A model generated the notes under the pieces. It was not told the origin of the DNA. It was given only the letters and a program-made list of their open reading frames with translations, and ran no database searches. Positions 1-11,600 of a DNA stretch of 64,000 nucleotides are shown one piece after another; position 1 is the stretch's first letter, and each line of letters starts with the position of its first letter. The DNA comes from Branchinecta lynchi (Eukaryota; Arthropoda; Branchiopoda; Anostraca; Branchinectidae), in the NCBI GenBank assembly GCA_023053575.1, contig JAKZAP010000015.1, forward strand, positions 16,488,142 through 16,552,141. The letters run 5' to 3'. Made by a program: the position numbers and the translations under genes.

Positions 1-1138
1 GAATTGTCACTCGATTTTTTTTGTCACTTGTCCTGAAGAAAATGACCAAATGTGTCATTTTTACAGCAGGGATTCCGACGAGAAGTGACTATTTCAAGTT
101 TTTTTCATGAAAGCAAATTTAAGATGTGTAATTTTTACAGAGGCGATTCCGACCAAAAGTGAACATTTTATGAAAATAAATTTCACTCCCAATTCACTCT
201 CTGTTTTGGGCCAAACGTCACTCTCTAAATATATTAATGTTGCAACCCTGCTTGCTTCTCCCTTGACTAAGTCCAAAACACGCCAGTGTTTCTCAGGAAG
301 AAGGAGTAAACGTGTCCGTAACGACTCAAACTCAATGACTCAAATCCTGAGCCAGCGCAGCTGTGACACCGGTTCTTCCGTTCTTCCGCAGGTACCCGGA
401 GATTCTGCATCGGAAGAGAGATAGTCCAAGGCATGCGCTGCCATGGAGTTAAATCGTTACATCTAGTGGAAACCAAGTATTAAGGTGAGTCTTCACCTTC
501 CAGAATCTGGGTTCCCAGATTTTTAGAGATTTTTTTTATTTCTTCTGCAATACTTAAAAATTCCGGAAATCTGGAAGTTCAAAAGCCCCTTTTTTCCGGA
601 TTATTTTGATATACGTTTGGACCGGTTCATATTCCAGAAGCAATTTACAGAAGACGTCAAAGAATAATCTGGAAGCCCAGATTCCGGAAGTTCCGGGAGG
701 TGAAGACCGGACTTTACTAGAAACACGAAGCTCAGAATCTTCAACGGCCTAATCGGCTTTGTAACTCTTCTAGACGGGTTTATGGACTGCTCTCAAGACC
801 GTAGACGCGTTCCAGACGAAAAGCCTTAGGAAGTTAGGAGCATCGAAGGCATGAGACGGTTCGACTTCGTCAGCAACGAGAAGGTACTGCAGACAACAGA
901 CGTTATTTTCCGCCCAGATAGTACGAGGATACGGCCCCCTGCTCAGAACCTGCGAAAATTGTGCTGGATTTCGACCCCGCAGAAGCTGGTTGGAAACGAC
1001 CCCGCTGCGGACCGAAATAGCGATAGTCCAATCGATAGTCTTTCAAAATACTTATTAAACAAGCATCGACGTCCACGACGCATCAGCAGTAGCTAGAGCA
1101 GTAGCTACTGTTCGTAGGCAGGAAATTTAAGTCAAGTA
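1..1138. other. Non-coding left flank with a dispersed repeat
   Basis: No convincing exon is seen. Bases about 268-425 are a diverged copy of a sequence found again at about 22385-22560. Both carry the order ACACGCCA, a stretch with ACTCAAATCCTGA, a CTTCCGC run and a GCATCGG block. The rest looks unique and A/T-rich. The missing last exon(s) of the vanin-like gene were searched for here on the minus strand and not found. Confidence 0.5.
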
Positions 1139-2817
1139 AAGGGGCGTCGCAAGTGCATTTTCGTTAGGGAGGGGGGGGGGGGTAGCCAAAATGAATCGTT
1201 CTAAAATTTTACCAATACCTAGAAAATAAGAATTCGAGCTTTAACGAGCAGTACGAAAGATGATTAGACAGCTACAAGTGTCATTTTGCGATGCCCACTC
1301 GGACATTACATTGCCGGGGCACGATTCAAGTAGCAGCTTTTACCTTACTATACCCAAGACTAAATTAAACCGAGCGCCACAGTCGAAAATTCTCTATATA
1401 TTCAAATTGTTTTTTCTTGAAAAATTCAACTGCCCCTCATTCAAATTCCATCTTTTACCGTGGCCATTTTCCCATCTTTTACTGTAGGCTAGCCAATACT
1501 ACTCATGATCACATAAAGTGAGCGCCGCAGGCGAGATTTTTTTAGTTCGATTTTTCCTGCCAAATTTAACTATTTCCATGCAGATTCTAGTTTATAATGT
1601 TTTTCAAATCCCAAGCCTAAAACTAGCTTAAAACTCAACTAAGTGTCCGTCCTTCCATGAAATAGAGAATTTAGAAAGGCGCCGCAGGTGGGACTTTAGA
1701 AAAAATTATGATTAGGGCTTCCTTTTGGAATCCAGAATAAAATTATGTACTACCAATGGAACCGTGAATAAATCCTTTTCTGACCAGTGCTTCTCTACCG
1801 AGTTTTTAGGATTGACGTCGAAACTGGACATAAGTTTGGAATGCAGGATATTAATTTTGCTTTTTGCTTTTTGTTCGTCTGTCAGCTTGAGCGGCTTAAA
1901 CCCGAAGAGGACCCTTGCCAAGAAGGGCCGAAATATAGCTTTAATAAAATGTAGCTGACGTATCCGTTTTGTATTGATGGATAAGATGGATAAGAATATA
2001 GAAAATAATTATGGACAGATATTCGGGATTCGGTAAAGTGTCGTCGAAATCGGACCGACCTTCGGAGTTCGTGGTAACTAACGAATCATTGCAATTATAC
2101 CAAATCAATTACCGGATCCCGGTTATTATTCTGAAAAATCTTGGACACCCATAGCCTATTCGGGATTCAGCCTAACTACGAGTCCCAGTTATACCGAATT
2201 CATATATATATTTTCTTACAAACTGGACCGAAGTTCGGGATTCGTTATCTACTGAATCCTTGCAATTATCGAAAAAATTACCGAATCCCGCTATTATACC
2301 GAATAAATTAAGACGGATAGCCTATGTATCCCGATAATAATACCGAATAGTTTTCGTATTGAAAAACTACCAAATTATGTTCAGATTCGGAATAATTTCG
2401 TCAAAACTGGACCGAAAGTCCTAATTCGTGGTAACTACCGAATCCTGGCAATTATACCGAAAAACTACCGAATCCCAATGATAATACCGCATAATTTTGG
2501 GCCTATAGCGTATTTGGGACTCTGTGTAATTACTGGGACTCCATATATATATCGAATAGTTTGGTAAATTCGTTCACCGAATTTGTGATAAAAACCGAAA
2601 AATGGTAATTTTACCGAATATATAACCGAATCCAGATCAATAACTGAATAGATTTGCACCTCTAGCTTATTCGGGATTAGGTATAACTACCGAATCCCAG
2701 AAAACACAACACATAGTTGCTACCACACCACACCGAAACCAGCGAACAATTTTCCGAATCTCACGAAGTTGGGGGGGGGGCTGTACCCCAAGCACCCCCC
2801 CCCCCACGACGCCCCTG
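1139..2817. mobile_element. hAT-like non-autonomous DNA element (copy A)
   Basis: The left end reads AAGGGGCGTCG and the right end CGACGCCCCTG, imperfect terminal inverted repeats. The flanks GTCAAGTA (1131-1138) and TTCAAGTA (2818-2825) agree at 7 of 8 bases, as expected for an 8-bp hAT-type duplication. A G-run follows the left end (about 1171) and G/C runs precede the right end (2771-2805). No transposase frame is visible, so it must depend on an enzyme from elsewhere. The same end sequence occurs at 39259, 41209 and 62117. Assignment to hAT rests on 8-bp duplications and CAGGGG-type ends, not on protein. Confidence 0.7.
2030..2690. repeat. Tandem repeat inside hAT-like copy A
   Basis: Three to four diverged units of roughly 190 bp recur. 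Each carries ATTCGG, AACTGGACCGA, a TTCGTGGTAACTACCGAATC-like block, CAATTATACCGA and TAGCCTATTCGGGATT. The units are rich in CCGAATCCC and its complement, so single strands can fold. No coding frame spans them. Confidence 0.65.
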
Positions 2818-5238
2818 TTCAAGTAAGTCAAGCTGACGGTTTTACTCGGCACGATCCACCTGTTTCGCCAAAACATGCCAGGCTCAACGGATGACACATT
2901 TCAAATATTGTACATTCCGAGGGTTGCTCACTCCATGGGCACCACTGTACAGCCTTCCGTGGCCACCGGCTGGGCAACGACTGGGCACTAGACACTTACT
3001 TTTTAGCCATTTTGGGAGTAAGCAGCCCCTCGGCAAGTTACTCCTCCCACTCCCTAGATGACACCGAAGCAGACGATTCATTGCTCGTAATATTAGTGGC
3101 GTTTTTGATAAGCCGTTCGCCTTTCACGTTGCACTTTCGACGTTGGCCGTTCGTTGCTTATAAACCGTTTTTGCTGTTGCAAGTTCGCCTTGGAGTTTTG
3201 GTTGTAAAACTCTTTAGTTGCGTTTTTTTGGACGTAGTTCCGGCGTAGTTTCGCTTAAAAGCCGTTTTATTTGTCCATTCCATTTGCTGTAGTTTCGAAC
3301 CTGAAACTACGGGGCTCAAACTACAAACTACCTCACCGACGTAGTTTGGTGTAGTTTGACTTTTCGGAAACAAGAACTCAATAAAACGCAATTAAGACAA
3401 AACAAGAGCCAAACTACAAACGAAACAAAAGTGAATCCAATAAAACGCAACTTTTATAATGGACGTTGACTCCACTCGGCTTTAAACTTTAGCGGGAAAT
3501 TTGAAAAAGAGAAACATGGATTCGCACAAGCTGTGAACAAGACGTGGATTTGACGTGACCAAAATAACCCATAGTTCCCCATTAAGTGTTCTGCTGGACA
3601 GCCTTATGCGCCAACACGCACATAAATACTCCTTAAGCCCAAGCTGACGGCAAATCACATTTGAAAGTGCAAAATAGATACGTCCGCTGAATTTTACTAG
3701 AGCTATAATTCGGCCCTTTTTGGCAAGGATCCTCTTCCGGCTCAAGCTGCTCAAAACTGGAAAATGAACTTTTTTTCACAAGTTGATGTTCCATTTTGAG
3801 TGGCTTGAGCACATCTTCAACACTTAGAGTTCAACGTCTAAGTTATCAGTCATCGAAGTTAACGAAGTATTTAACTGAACAAAAATGTAGAACAAAATCA
3901 GATAATTTCGTGAAAAATCCTGTCATTTAGTTCTCTCTACTGTTTTCTCGAAATCTACTTTCATTTTATAGAGAAATTCCACTTTCCTACTTCAGACTTG
4001 ATGCAGAAATATATATGTTCTTCTATTTTAAAATCTTCGCACTGTTCAATCGACAGGCGACCGTTGGACGTTCGCCTGCGCTTCGATGAAAAAAGGAGGA
4101 GACGCCGGTTGCCGTTCGTCCAAAAGCACCTTATAAGACTCTAGGCCGCAGCGCAGGCGATCAAAAACACCTAATAAGACCAACTTCGAACGAAAGTGAA
4201 AGGCGAACGGCGATCAAAAACGCCACTATTGTCATTACGTATTCGCACCACAAGCGGAAAACTATGGAAACATACTGTAAATCCCGAGGGGCTGTCCACT
4301 CTCCACCACTTGTTGTACACCATGTTGCGACATACATCCGCCACGCGCGGCACTCATCCGCCACCCACCCGCCTCTTGCTAAAAAATAGCTATTTTCCGC
4401 CACGCGTGCCACCCGCCCGCCTCTTGCTAAGAAATAGCTATTATCCGCCACACGCGCCAACCTTCCACCACGCGCGCCACCCTTTTGCCACGCGCGCCAC
4501 CCACCACCCAGTGTACACCGATTTTGAGAGTGGGCAACCCCTCGGTAAATCCTATATGTGTTAAGACCCTCCGCGGCGTTTTATCATGTAAGTTTGATTT
4601 TTTTTTTGTTGCTTCTGTTCTTTTATTTTAATACTCCGTTCTCTGTGATAACCACTATCGCGGCCACTAACGTTCAATCTGTCAAGTTACGCACAAACCA
4701 GTCCACCACAAGCCCCTGATATTTACAAACCCGATCCAGCTCGATTTGGCATACCCTATGCCTAACGCTACCCGCAGATACCCTCACCCTGACCTACTCC
4801 ACTATAAAGGAATTCTTATTAATTGATTTTTATCTTCACTCAAACCAACAATATTTTATTGGATTTAGGTACTCAGTATATCAATCAATCAATTTTACTC
4901 CGTTAAAAATTACCATACACAAACAAAAATAAAGAAAACAGGAAAAAAAGAAGACAAAAAAGAACGAACGAACGCGGCAACAAGTGCAAATATCACATGG
5001 GCAAAAAAAGCAAAAATGTCTTCCAAATCGGCAGAGACAGGCGGAGACAAGGAGAACAAGCCACAAGGATGTATATTCATTGTCAGATTCAACCAAACGC
5101 TGTTTAAGCGAAGTTTTACGTTAGTTTTTCGGTAGGTGTCGAGCGTTAGGCATAGGGTATGCGAAGCGATAGATCTTTGGCATAGGCTATAAAAAATGAA
5201 CAAAGACAGGGGTTTATGGTAGGTTGATAGAAACTCAC
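2818..5238. other. Non-coding stretch, repeats only
   Basis: No exon is supported. It contains a fragment with the dispersed motif GGCCCTTTTTGGCAAGGATC (about 3712-3731), a short minisatellite (4340-4490), an inverted pair GCATACCCTATGCCTAACGC (4749-4768) and its complement (5142-5161) bounding a ~410-bp segment, and an ATCA/TCAA tail at 4881-4892 typical of truncated retrotransposons. The motif GTGGGCAACCCCTCG at 4532 recurs at 19813. The 3' end of the vanin-like gene should lie here or further left but was not recognised. Confidence 0.5.
4340..4490. repeat. Short minisatellite, ~60-bp units
   Basis: About two and a half units, each with CGCCACGCGTGCCACCC, GCCTCTTGCTA and AAATAGCTATT, in direct order. 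The unit includes a palindromic AATAGCTATT. No function is visible. Confidence 0.7.
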
Positions 5239-5475
5239 CTCCAAGTAATACTGTCCTTCGACAACATGTAAACCATCGAACGCTCCAAGAGCAAACACTT
5301 CTGAAGTAGCAGCCTTTTCATAGGCTACTTCACAGCAGACTTCATCGCTGCACACTCTTTTAACCCCACTAGTGGAATCTAGTACGGTGAATGAGAACAA
5401 ATCGTGGAACAGGGAGGATGAGAAGCTGGGTGAAAGGGGGTGCGAAGATGCCAGCGCGTGTTGCGACCACCTCAC
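5239..5475 (-). CDS. Vanin/biotinidase-like amidase, exon 8 (C-terminal part)
   Basis: This 237-nt exon (79 codons, phase 0 at both ends) begins after a TTTTAG acceptor and ends at a GTGAGT donor. It encodes the conserved vanin block VCSDEVCCEVAYEK and then FALGAFDGLHVVEGQYYLE, matching the family's Cys-Cys motif and its AFDGLHTVEG signature. Its N-terminal third, rich in Ser and His, is the variable linker between the nitrilase-fold catalytic domain and the C-terminal base domain. The family normally continues about 110 residues further, with more cysteines. That part is not seen in the remaining 5.2 kb, so the gene probably runs off the left edge. Confidence 0.93.
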
Positions 5476-5489
5476 CTAAAACATATATG

Positions 5490-5600
5490 TAGGCCTATAT
5501 GAATGAATGAATGATTTATTTGCACATTAAAGCCATCCGGCCATCATGCAATATAAACATATAAACATATAAAATTTGTTTTAATAAATGGAATTTATTC
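5490..5600. repeat. Short-tandem retrotransposon tail
   Basis: (TGAA)n followed by TGATTTATTTGCACATTAAAGCC. This is the layout of a reversed 3' end of a truncated LINE or SINE with a simple-repeat tail. Similar tails occur near 28803, 45833 and 45938. No reverse-transcriptase frame is attached here. Confidence 0.45.
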
Positions 5601-5929
5601 AAGGGATTAATCGTGCCATATGAAACTGACGTACACAAAAAAAATCCAAAGATATAAAACACATATAAATATGACCTAACCTACCAGGAAAGTACAATAA
5701 GGTGCACTTGGCAAGAAAGCTGGGAAACCACAAAGGATTTTTAAAATTTGAAATATGGTGATTATGTCACAAATTACAACTTTTCAAGAACTTTAACAGC
5801 AAAAATGGCTGCGATGTCGATTAAAGTTTAGGTTACCTTCAAATTTGAAGGTCTCGTTCTGAAATACCGTTTTTGGTCGCCAAACACCCTTCTCTTCTCG
5901 CCATAGCTCGTGAGCGTTAACTTTCGGCA

Positions 5930-7494
5930 ACTCTAAGGGAGCTAGAATTTGTAAGCAAAATCCTTGAGGCAAAAATGATAATGGGCTGATGAGCATCATG
6001 AAAATGCATATATTGCTTAAAAGTATTTTTTTTCCTTTGCGGTCAAGACTGGTACTTTAAGGAATAACCGGATTCGGAAAGTAGTAATTTCTAAGCAAAT
6101 GTTCTTGAATCTCTAATATTCCAGCGAAGGTTCACCGTCCTAGCACATCTGGAAGTACCTCAGCTCGCGATAACTGGAATCCCAGACCTCCCCCCCCCCC
6201 TCCAACTCCACCCACTATACCCGGAGCCAATCCGGTTCTGTAAATGATTATTCCAGAGCATCTGTTTGTCATTCCCACGAAGTTCGATACCGATCACCCC
6301 AGTCTAAGCGGGTAAAGTATTCCCCCCCCCCCCAACAGTTGTCGAGTTCGGTACGGAAATGAAAAAGATCACCAGCGCTAAATGTCCTGTGTTCAGTTGT
6401 TGAATTTCACTCGAACCCGATCACCCGTTCCCAAGTTACGCATGACTCAATATTCCGGATTCCCCTCCCTCAACTCCCCCCAAGATTATCATATTAAGGA
6501 TTTGTTTTTATTCCAAGTCAGTTTGACCGGGTCCCTGATATGCCTGCCAAGTTTCGTCGTGAAAATCCCCAAAACTGGAATTCCGGGAACCCCCCCTCAA
6601 GTGTCCGGAGCCAGTCTAATTGTGTCAAAGATTTACATGGAGCAGATGATTGTTCTTCCCAGAAATTTCCACTCCGATCCCTCCATTCTAACGCAAGACT
6701 GAATATTCCGGATTCCCTTCCCTCCACTCCCACCCTCCACCATTATCAGATGGCCAAACTTTTATTTTGAAGTCAGTTTGATCGGGTCCCTGATATGCCT
6801 GCCCAGTTTCATCGTGAAAATCCCCAAAACGGCCATCACCGGAATTCCGGGATCCCCCCCCCCCCTAAGTGTCCGGAACCAGTACAGTTGTCTAAACGAT
6901 TTATCTAGAGCAGATGCTTGTTCTTCCCAGCAAGCTTCACTCCGATTCCTCAATTCTAACCGTTGAAATTTCCGCCCCCCCCCCAACTCCCCCCTGGCTA
7001 CCGGATCCTATCAAGACTTTAAATTGGACATCCCAGATATGTAATCTATTCAGTCTCAAGTTTCATTACAATCCGATCACCCGTTCGAAGGTTACACACC
7101 ACTCAATTTCACGGATTCCCCTGCCCTCCAATTCCCCCCAAAATGGTCGGATCGGAAAACTGATTATTTCTAAGTTTGTTTGGTCGGGTCTCTCATATGC
7201 CAAGTTTCATGGTCCTAGCACCTCTGGAATTACCCTAACTCGAAAAAGTGTGACAAAATGCCCTCAATTTTCAAGTTTCCAGCGCCCTCTACTCCCCCGC
7301 ATATGGTCGGATCGGGAAACTGATTATTTCCAGGTTAGTTTGGTCGGGTCTCTGATATGCCTGCCAAGTTTCATAGTCCTCCCACATCTGGAAGTACCCT
7401 AACTCGAAAAAGTGTGGCAAAAAACTCGGACAGACCGACAGACGGAATTGTGATCGGTATATGGCACTTGAGCCAGAGGCTGCAAGTGCCATAA
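5930..7494 (+). mobile_element. T1 family copy 1
   Basis: Plus-orientation copy of the T1 family. It holds several repeats of the block CTGATATGCCTGCCAAGTTT followed by a CATCTGGAAGTACC-like sequence and C-tracts (6190, 6324, 6846, 6974). It ends with (GACCGACA)n-like sequence at 7430-7445 and the stem ATGGCACTTGAGCC / CAAGTGCCAT (7462-7493). No transposase or reverse transcriptase is visible. Open frames of 100-160 codons in it are by-products of its composition. The left limit is uncertain. Confidence 0.6.
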
Positions 7495-8472
7495 AAACGA
7501 ATCTTAGCGTATTGGCGCTAAATATAATGCCGTTATTTGGCTCTAATCTTTTTCGTCTAATGGATAAATCCCAAAATCTATTTCTTCATCCTTCGACATT
7601 TTTCTTATTCTCCTTCAAATTTTGAAGGCCACATTTGCTTAGCTAACAAGTTAAAAGTGCCGGAGACGACGACGAAACCGCGGCCGGGTCGGCACCGCCG
7701 GAATAGAAACAGCTAATTAAGTAAACGGTGATATTTTAATACAGAAATTAATCAGCCGGCCAATCTAGTGGCCAGCAAACTTCGATCACAACGCAACTGA
7801 CATATCGAAGAGCGACGGCGGTGATTCAATTCTCTTTTTCTGTATATCCCGCCCATTTTCAAAATGGGTACTCTTTGAAGCAACTTTAAAGTTTAGCTGA
7901 AAAGCCAACTTACTATTGTGTTATTTAACGGAATACACTGAATTAGATGGATTCTGCAAAGGGATTTTTTCTTTATTCTCCACTGTCTGCTCTGGTTATG
8001 ACGTTCAGAATATCTCTGGCCGTCCCCACAGCGTAAATTCGACTATGACTGCGGAAATTTTAATCACAACACAAAAGCGGCTTTTCAGTGGGCAGTGGTG
8101 AGACTGGTGAAGATCGGTTAGCGCCTGAACAAAAAAAAAATCTGGTGAGGCATACAACAAAAATACAAGCGCATAGAGGTACTACAAATCACACAGAAAT
8201 TCCAATTTTTGAAAATCGATTATTCGTGAATAGCGGAACAACGAAGTAACAGTTTTCAGCGGGTCTTCACGCCAATTTAAGAGAACAAGTGATGGATAAC
8301 TAGATTGTCCTACCCCTGCCCTTTTCTATTAAACTTGAATTGACAGGGTTTTTGCAACGTTAAACGACTCGTACTTCGTGTAATATTTGAGTGAGCCAAC
8401 GCGCTCATAGGTCGTAAAATGTCAATTATTCGCATGCTACTATGCTTGAATCACTCTGTAACCGACAAGCCT
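7495..8472. other. Intron 7 segment, nothing recognised
   Basis: Part of the vanin-like intron between exons 7 and 8. It has mixed A/T-rich sequence with no repeat family I could match inside the window and no splice-bounded open frame. Confidence 0.4.
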
Positions 8473-8776
8473 CCGGATGAAAAATTTGTAGGCTGCGTAG
8501 TAGTATGGTAGGAATACGAAGACGTTGCATGTAATACTATGTAATAGCAAAGAATACTATCATTTAATGTGCCTCAGACTGGTCCAATCTTATGTAGTAG
8601 TATCCAGTAGCATCCTGTCTTGCCATAGTAGCATCCAGTCTTGCTAATAGTACCATATAGTAGTATGCAGTAACACGGTAGCCTTGAAGTAGAAGCATGT
8701 AGTAGCATCGTTAGTACTGCATGCAACTTTTTCGTACTACTTCATAGTACTATTTTGAGATAAATTTTTTATCGGG
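8473..8776 (+). mobile_element. MITE-A copy 1
   Basis: A 304-bp element with left end CCGGATGAAAAATTTG and right end AAATTTTTTATCGGG, imperfect inverted ends of the consensus CCCGATGAAAAATTT. The body is built from TAGTAGTATG-like words. It is closely similar to copies at 30614-30904 (reversed) and 47320-47622, and more distantly to 49974-50233. It sits in vanin intron 7, about 60 bp downstream of exon 7. Confidence 0.85.
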
Positions 8777-8832
8777 CTGATTCGCCCTTTTCAATATTAA
8801 CGAACGTCAGAAACTGAAATGGCTGGACTCAC

Positions 8833-8956
8833 TTTCGGATGTCTTTTCTTTGGGTTTTTCTCAAGATCTCCAACAACCAAACGGCCAGAGACATCTTCCG
8901 TATCATTATGGTAATAGGAAACAATGCCATTTGTTGAAAAGATGCCGCTCCCTGTC
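8833..8956 (-). CDS. Vanin/biotinidase-like amidase, exon 7
   Basis: A 124-nt exon with acceptor TTCCAG and donor GTGAGT, incoming phase 2 and outgoing phase 0. With exon 6 it gives RTGSGIFSTNG, the family's GSGIYAPN-type motif at the end of the catalytic domain, followed by a variable charged stretch (KNPKKRHPK). The first base completes the split Arg codon from exon 6. A frame beginning further upstream is not used, because it would read through the acceptor. Confidence 0.92.
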
Positions 8957-9641
8957 CTGGAATGAAAATTCTGGGAAAGAAACATGAACAGGCCTGCGGA
9001 AAATTCGAAGTTTCTCGAACTTTGGAGTACATTTTTCCAGGTTGAAATATACCCAAAGTTCTGCAGTTTTTTGTCAGATTTTAATTCAACAAAGCTTACT
9101 TCCTCTTACAGTCTACTATTGTAGTAAGGGATATTAATATAATATGAAAAATAAGCGAGTAATCATCCTGCATAGTTAACCCAATGGGGTGTAGATGGCG
9201 GATGTGCATCCAAATGGTGAGCAAAGGGCTTAGACACTTGCAAGTTGTGATATTTACGTGGAAGGAAAAGGTTGAAGACACAATACATATCATTCATTGG
9301 TAAGCCACAATTCCATAAGGAAGACAAGCGGAGTTAAAATAAAAAAGAAAGACAGAAAAACTATACAAATATATAAACATAAAAACAGGGGCGTAAGCGG
9401 GTGGTGAGGCGGATACTACGCTGACCTCGGCAGCGTTTTGTGTAGCCTAGTAATAAAACTAATCTGAAATACCTTGAGTTCCGGACAACAATTGGACATC
9501 GCAATATCAGAGAAAAGGTGGTTTGAAGAAGACAGCACATGTGAGGCTATGTCCATTTTTGTTGTTAGTTTGTTGATTTGTTGAAATAATAAAAAGAAGT
9601 TAGCTATGCCAAAAAGCAGTAAATGGATTTTTTTTTTGTCT

Positions 9642-10075
9642 TTAGCCTAAGCTTTGGAATGTGATTATTTCTATCAAGTCGTTCTCTGCTTTTGCTTGCT
9701 TGTACTGGGACCAGATGATTGCCACCTCTTCCGGCGTCCATGAGAAACCAAAGGGTGTGATCCCAAAGCTTTTTATCGTCAAATCTTTCTCTTGAATGAA
9801 ATCTATATAGCCAGCTGTCCCGTCTTCTGCCAAAGCGGCGAAAGACACCCACAAACTCAAGGTCTTGTCTTGCAGTCACCCACCAACTTTAAAGTTGTCA
9901 GGCCGGGTCTCCTTCGCCAAGAGAGAAGGGGTTCTGCTTCTTCTCAAGGAGTTCTGCCTCGCAACCTTAGCAGCCCGACATGTTACTCTTTGTACCAAGT
10001 TCTAGAATAATCTGGGTCTGCACCCAAGTATTCAGCACCTATTTTCAGCCCCATATTGCCCACCAAAACCTTCAT
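9642..10075 (-). pseudogene. Unidentified gene fragment, probably a broken retrocopy
   Basis: On the minus strand, an ATG at 10075 opens a frame reading MKVLVGNMGLKIGAEYLGAD. It breaks after about 30 codons. A second frame follows (KETRPDNFKVGG), then a clean 70-codon frame to a stop at 9642-9644 with DGTAGYIDFIQEKDL and WTPEEVAIIWSQYKQAK. Amino-acid use is protein-like throughout, and the frames join only through stops or shifts. An A-run on the minus strand follows the stop within a few bases, hinting at reverse transcription. I do not recognise the family. It lies inside vanin intron 6, in the host gene's orientation. A cryptic exon is the alternative. Confidence 0.4.
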
Positions 10076-10413
10076 TACCTCGATCTAATGAACAAGAAGT
10101 TTCGGGCCTCACCCAGTGTAAGAACCGAGCGTTACAGAAAGAGCTTTGTGCCAGGTAACAAATGTATTCACATAATAGCTTAACTATTAAATGTTTTCTT
10201 TTGACGGGCGAATTTCTGAGCATTCCCTTATTATTTATAATTTACCTCAGTCTTATATACCTGACGAAAAAGGGCAGCCCAGGGCTTTGAAAGTTCGTTT
10301 TATGATGAAGTACAAAAAAATTAGTAAACCAGACGGTCATTTGGTACCAATCATAAAATCCTCAAGGCTGTTAAACCTCCCACTTCACATGGAACCAGGT
10401 CCAGTACCTATTT

Positions 10414-10713
10414 AGAGCGTGTTCCAACCTACTTCCCGTAGTTACTGCGCGTGACGGCTTCTTGGCATAAAGGCTGGAACACATTTTTCTATGTTCAGCA
10501 AACTATCGTGCCGCGGGCTAACTGGAACTGGGCCAATCAATCACAGAGATTAGTAGTTATCACTCTTCCTACGCTCCCGAGCGTGGTAAGCAAATAGTCA
10601 CTATTACTTACTATATCGGGAAGGTTGAAACGGTCAGCGTAGTATCTTCTCACGAGATTGGAACGAAAATTGTAACTAATAGTTATAATTGTTAGAAAGG
10701 TCGAACGCGCTCT
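10414..10713. mobile_element. MITE-B copy 1 (PIF/Harbinger-like)
   Basis: About 300 bp, ends GAGCGTGTTCCAAC and GTCGAACGCGCTC, flanked by TTA on both sides, a 3-bp duplication as PIF/Harbinger elements make. The interior carries GTAGTTACTGCGCGTGACG and TAACTAATAGTTA palindromes shared with copies at 36403-36707 and 61510-61818. No coding capacity. It lies in vanin intron 6, about 250 bp downstream of exon 6. Confidence 0.8.
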
Positions 10714-10963
10714 TAGAGACAATATGACTACAAGTTCAGAATTATCTAAGAACAATAGGCTATTACTATTAAAAATCCAATCACAAATTCAGAGACCGGG
10801 AAGTCGAATGAAACAGTCACCAAGCCAACGTCAGCGACGGGTTTTGATGACTATTTACTGACGGTGATCCTGCACCAGCAACGGTGGGAATAAACGTTGG
10901 AGACTATTGGAATATTTTTCCCGAAGAAAGGAATGATCTTTAATGATAAAAGCACTTCCTCAC

Positions 10964-11132
10964 CTGTTAACAGAAGGTTGCCTGGCGTTGGCCGATAGAA
11001 AGTTTATTTCCATCCCTCGCGCCCATGCAGAATGAAAGCCAACGGCCGGGAAAAGAGGATAGACGTTCGTCCATGCTGTTGGAAAGAGGATGGTTGACAC
11101 CTCGTGAGTCTCGACGAGCTTGACTGCGGGAT
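10964..11132 (-). CDS. Vanin/biotinidase-like amidase, exon 6
   Basis: A 169-nt exon bounded by acceptor GATTATAG and donor GTGAGG, phases 1 in and 2 out. It encodes DPAVKLVETHEVSTILFPTA, then WTNVYPLFPAVGFHSAWARG. These are core nitrilase-fold motifs of vanins and biotinidases (FPTAW and the FHSAWA helix), followed by MEINFLSANARQPS. The FPTAW and HSAWA segments shape the active-site pocket in the family. Nothing looks damaged. Confidence 0.95.
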
Positions 11133-11600
11133 CTATAATCAGTTTCAATTCACTTTATTTTTCCAAAAATTCTCCATTACGAATAATGACATAGGATATG
11201 TTAACATCCAAAACCACATCCGTTAACATCCGTCAACCTCCGAAACCACATAAGAAAACTGGCCAGTGTTCATTCGTCCATATGGTAACCGAACCGCTTG
11301 CAGTTTGCCAGCAGAAGTTGTTGATTCAGGCAGTATCCAAACGTTTAAGCGTGGTATAGTCGAAACCCCATTTGACTCGGTTGCTTTTGTTCAGATACTG
11401 CTCAGATGATTGTGCTGGAAGGAGTTTCAGCTGGGGTTTGTTAGCAGGTTTGACGGCTCTTTTTGTTCTCCGTACGTGTGCCTCTTCCATGAATTCTGGC
11501 AATAAAACATGAATAGACTGTTGTCATTTCTCTTCAATCCACATCAAGACATGGACTTCTTACAGCCGACCTTACCTTTAACGGACTTATTCTGCCTTTT

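Noticed and set aside
4161..4564. Overlapping frames of ~100-120 codons on both strands
   Set aside because: They are created by the 60-bp minisatellite, and the peptides are repetitive.
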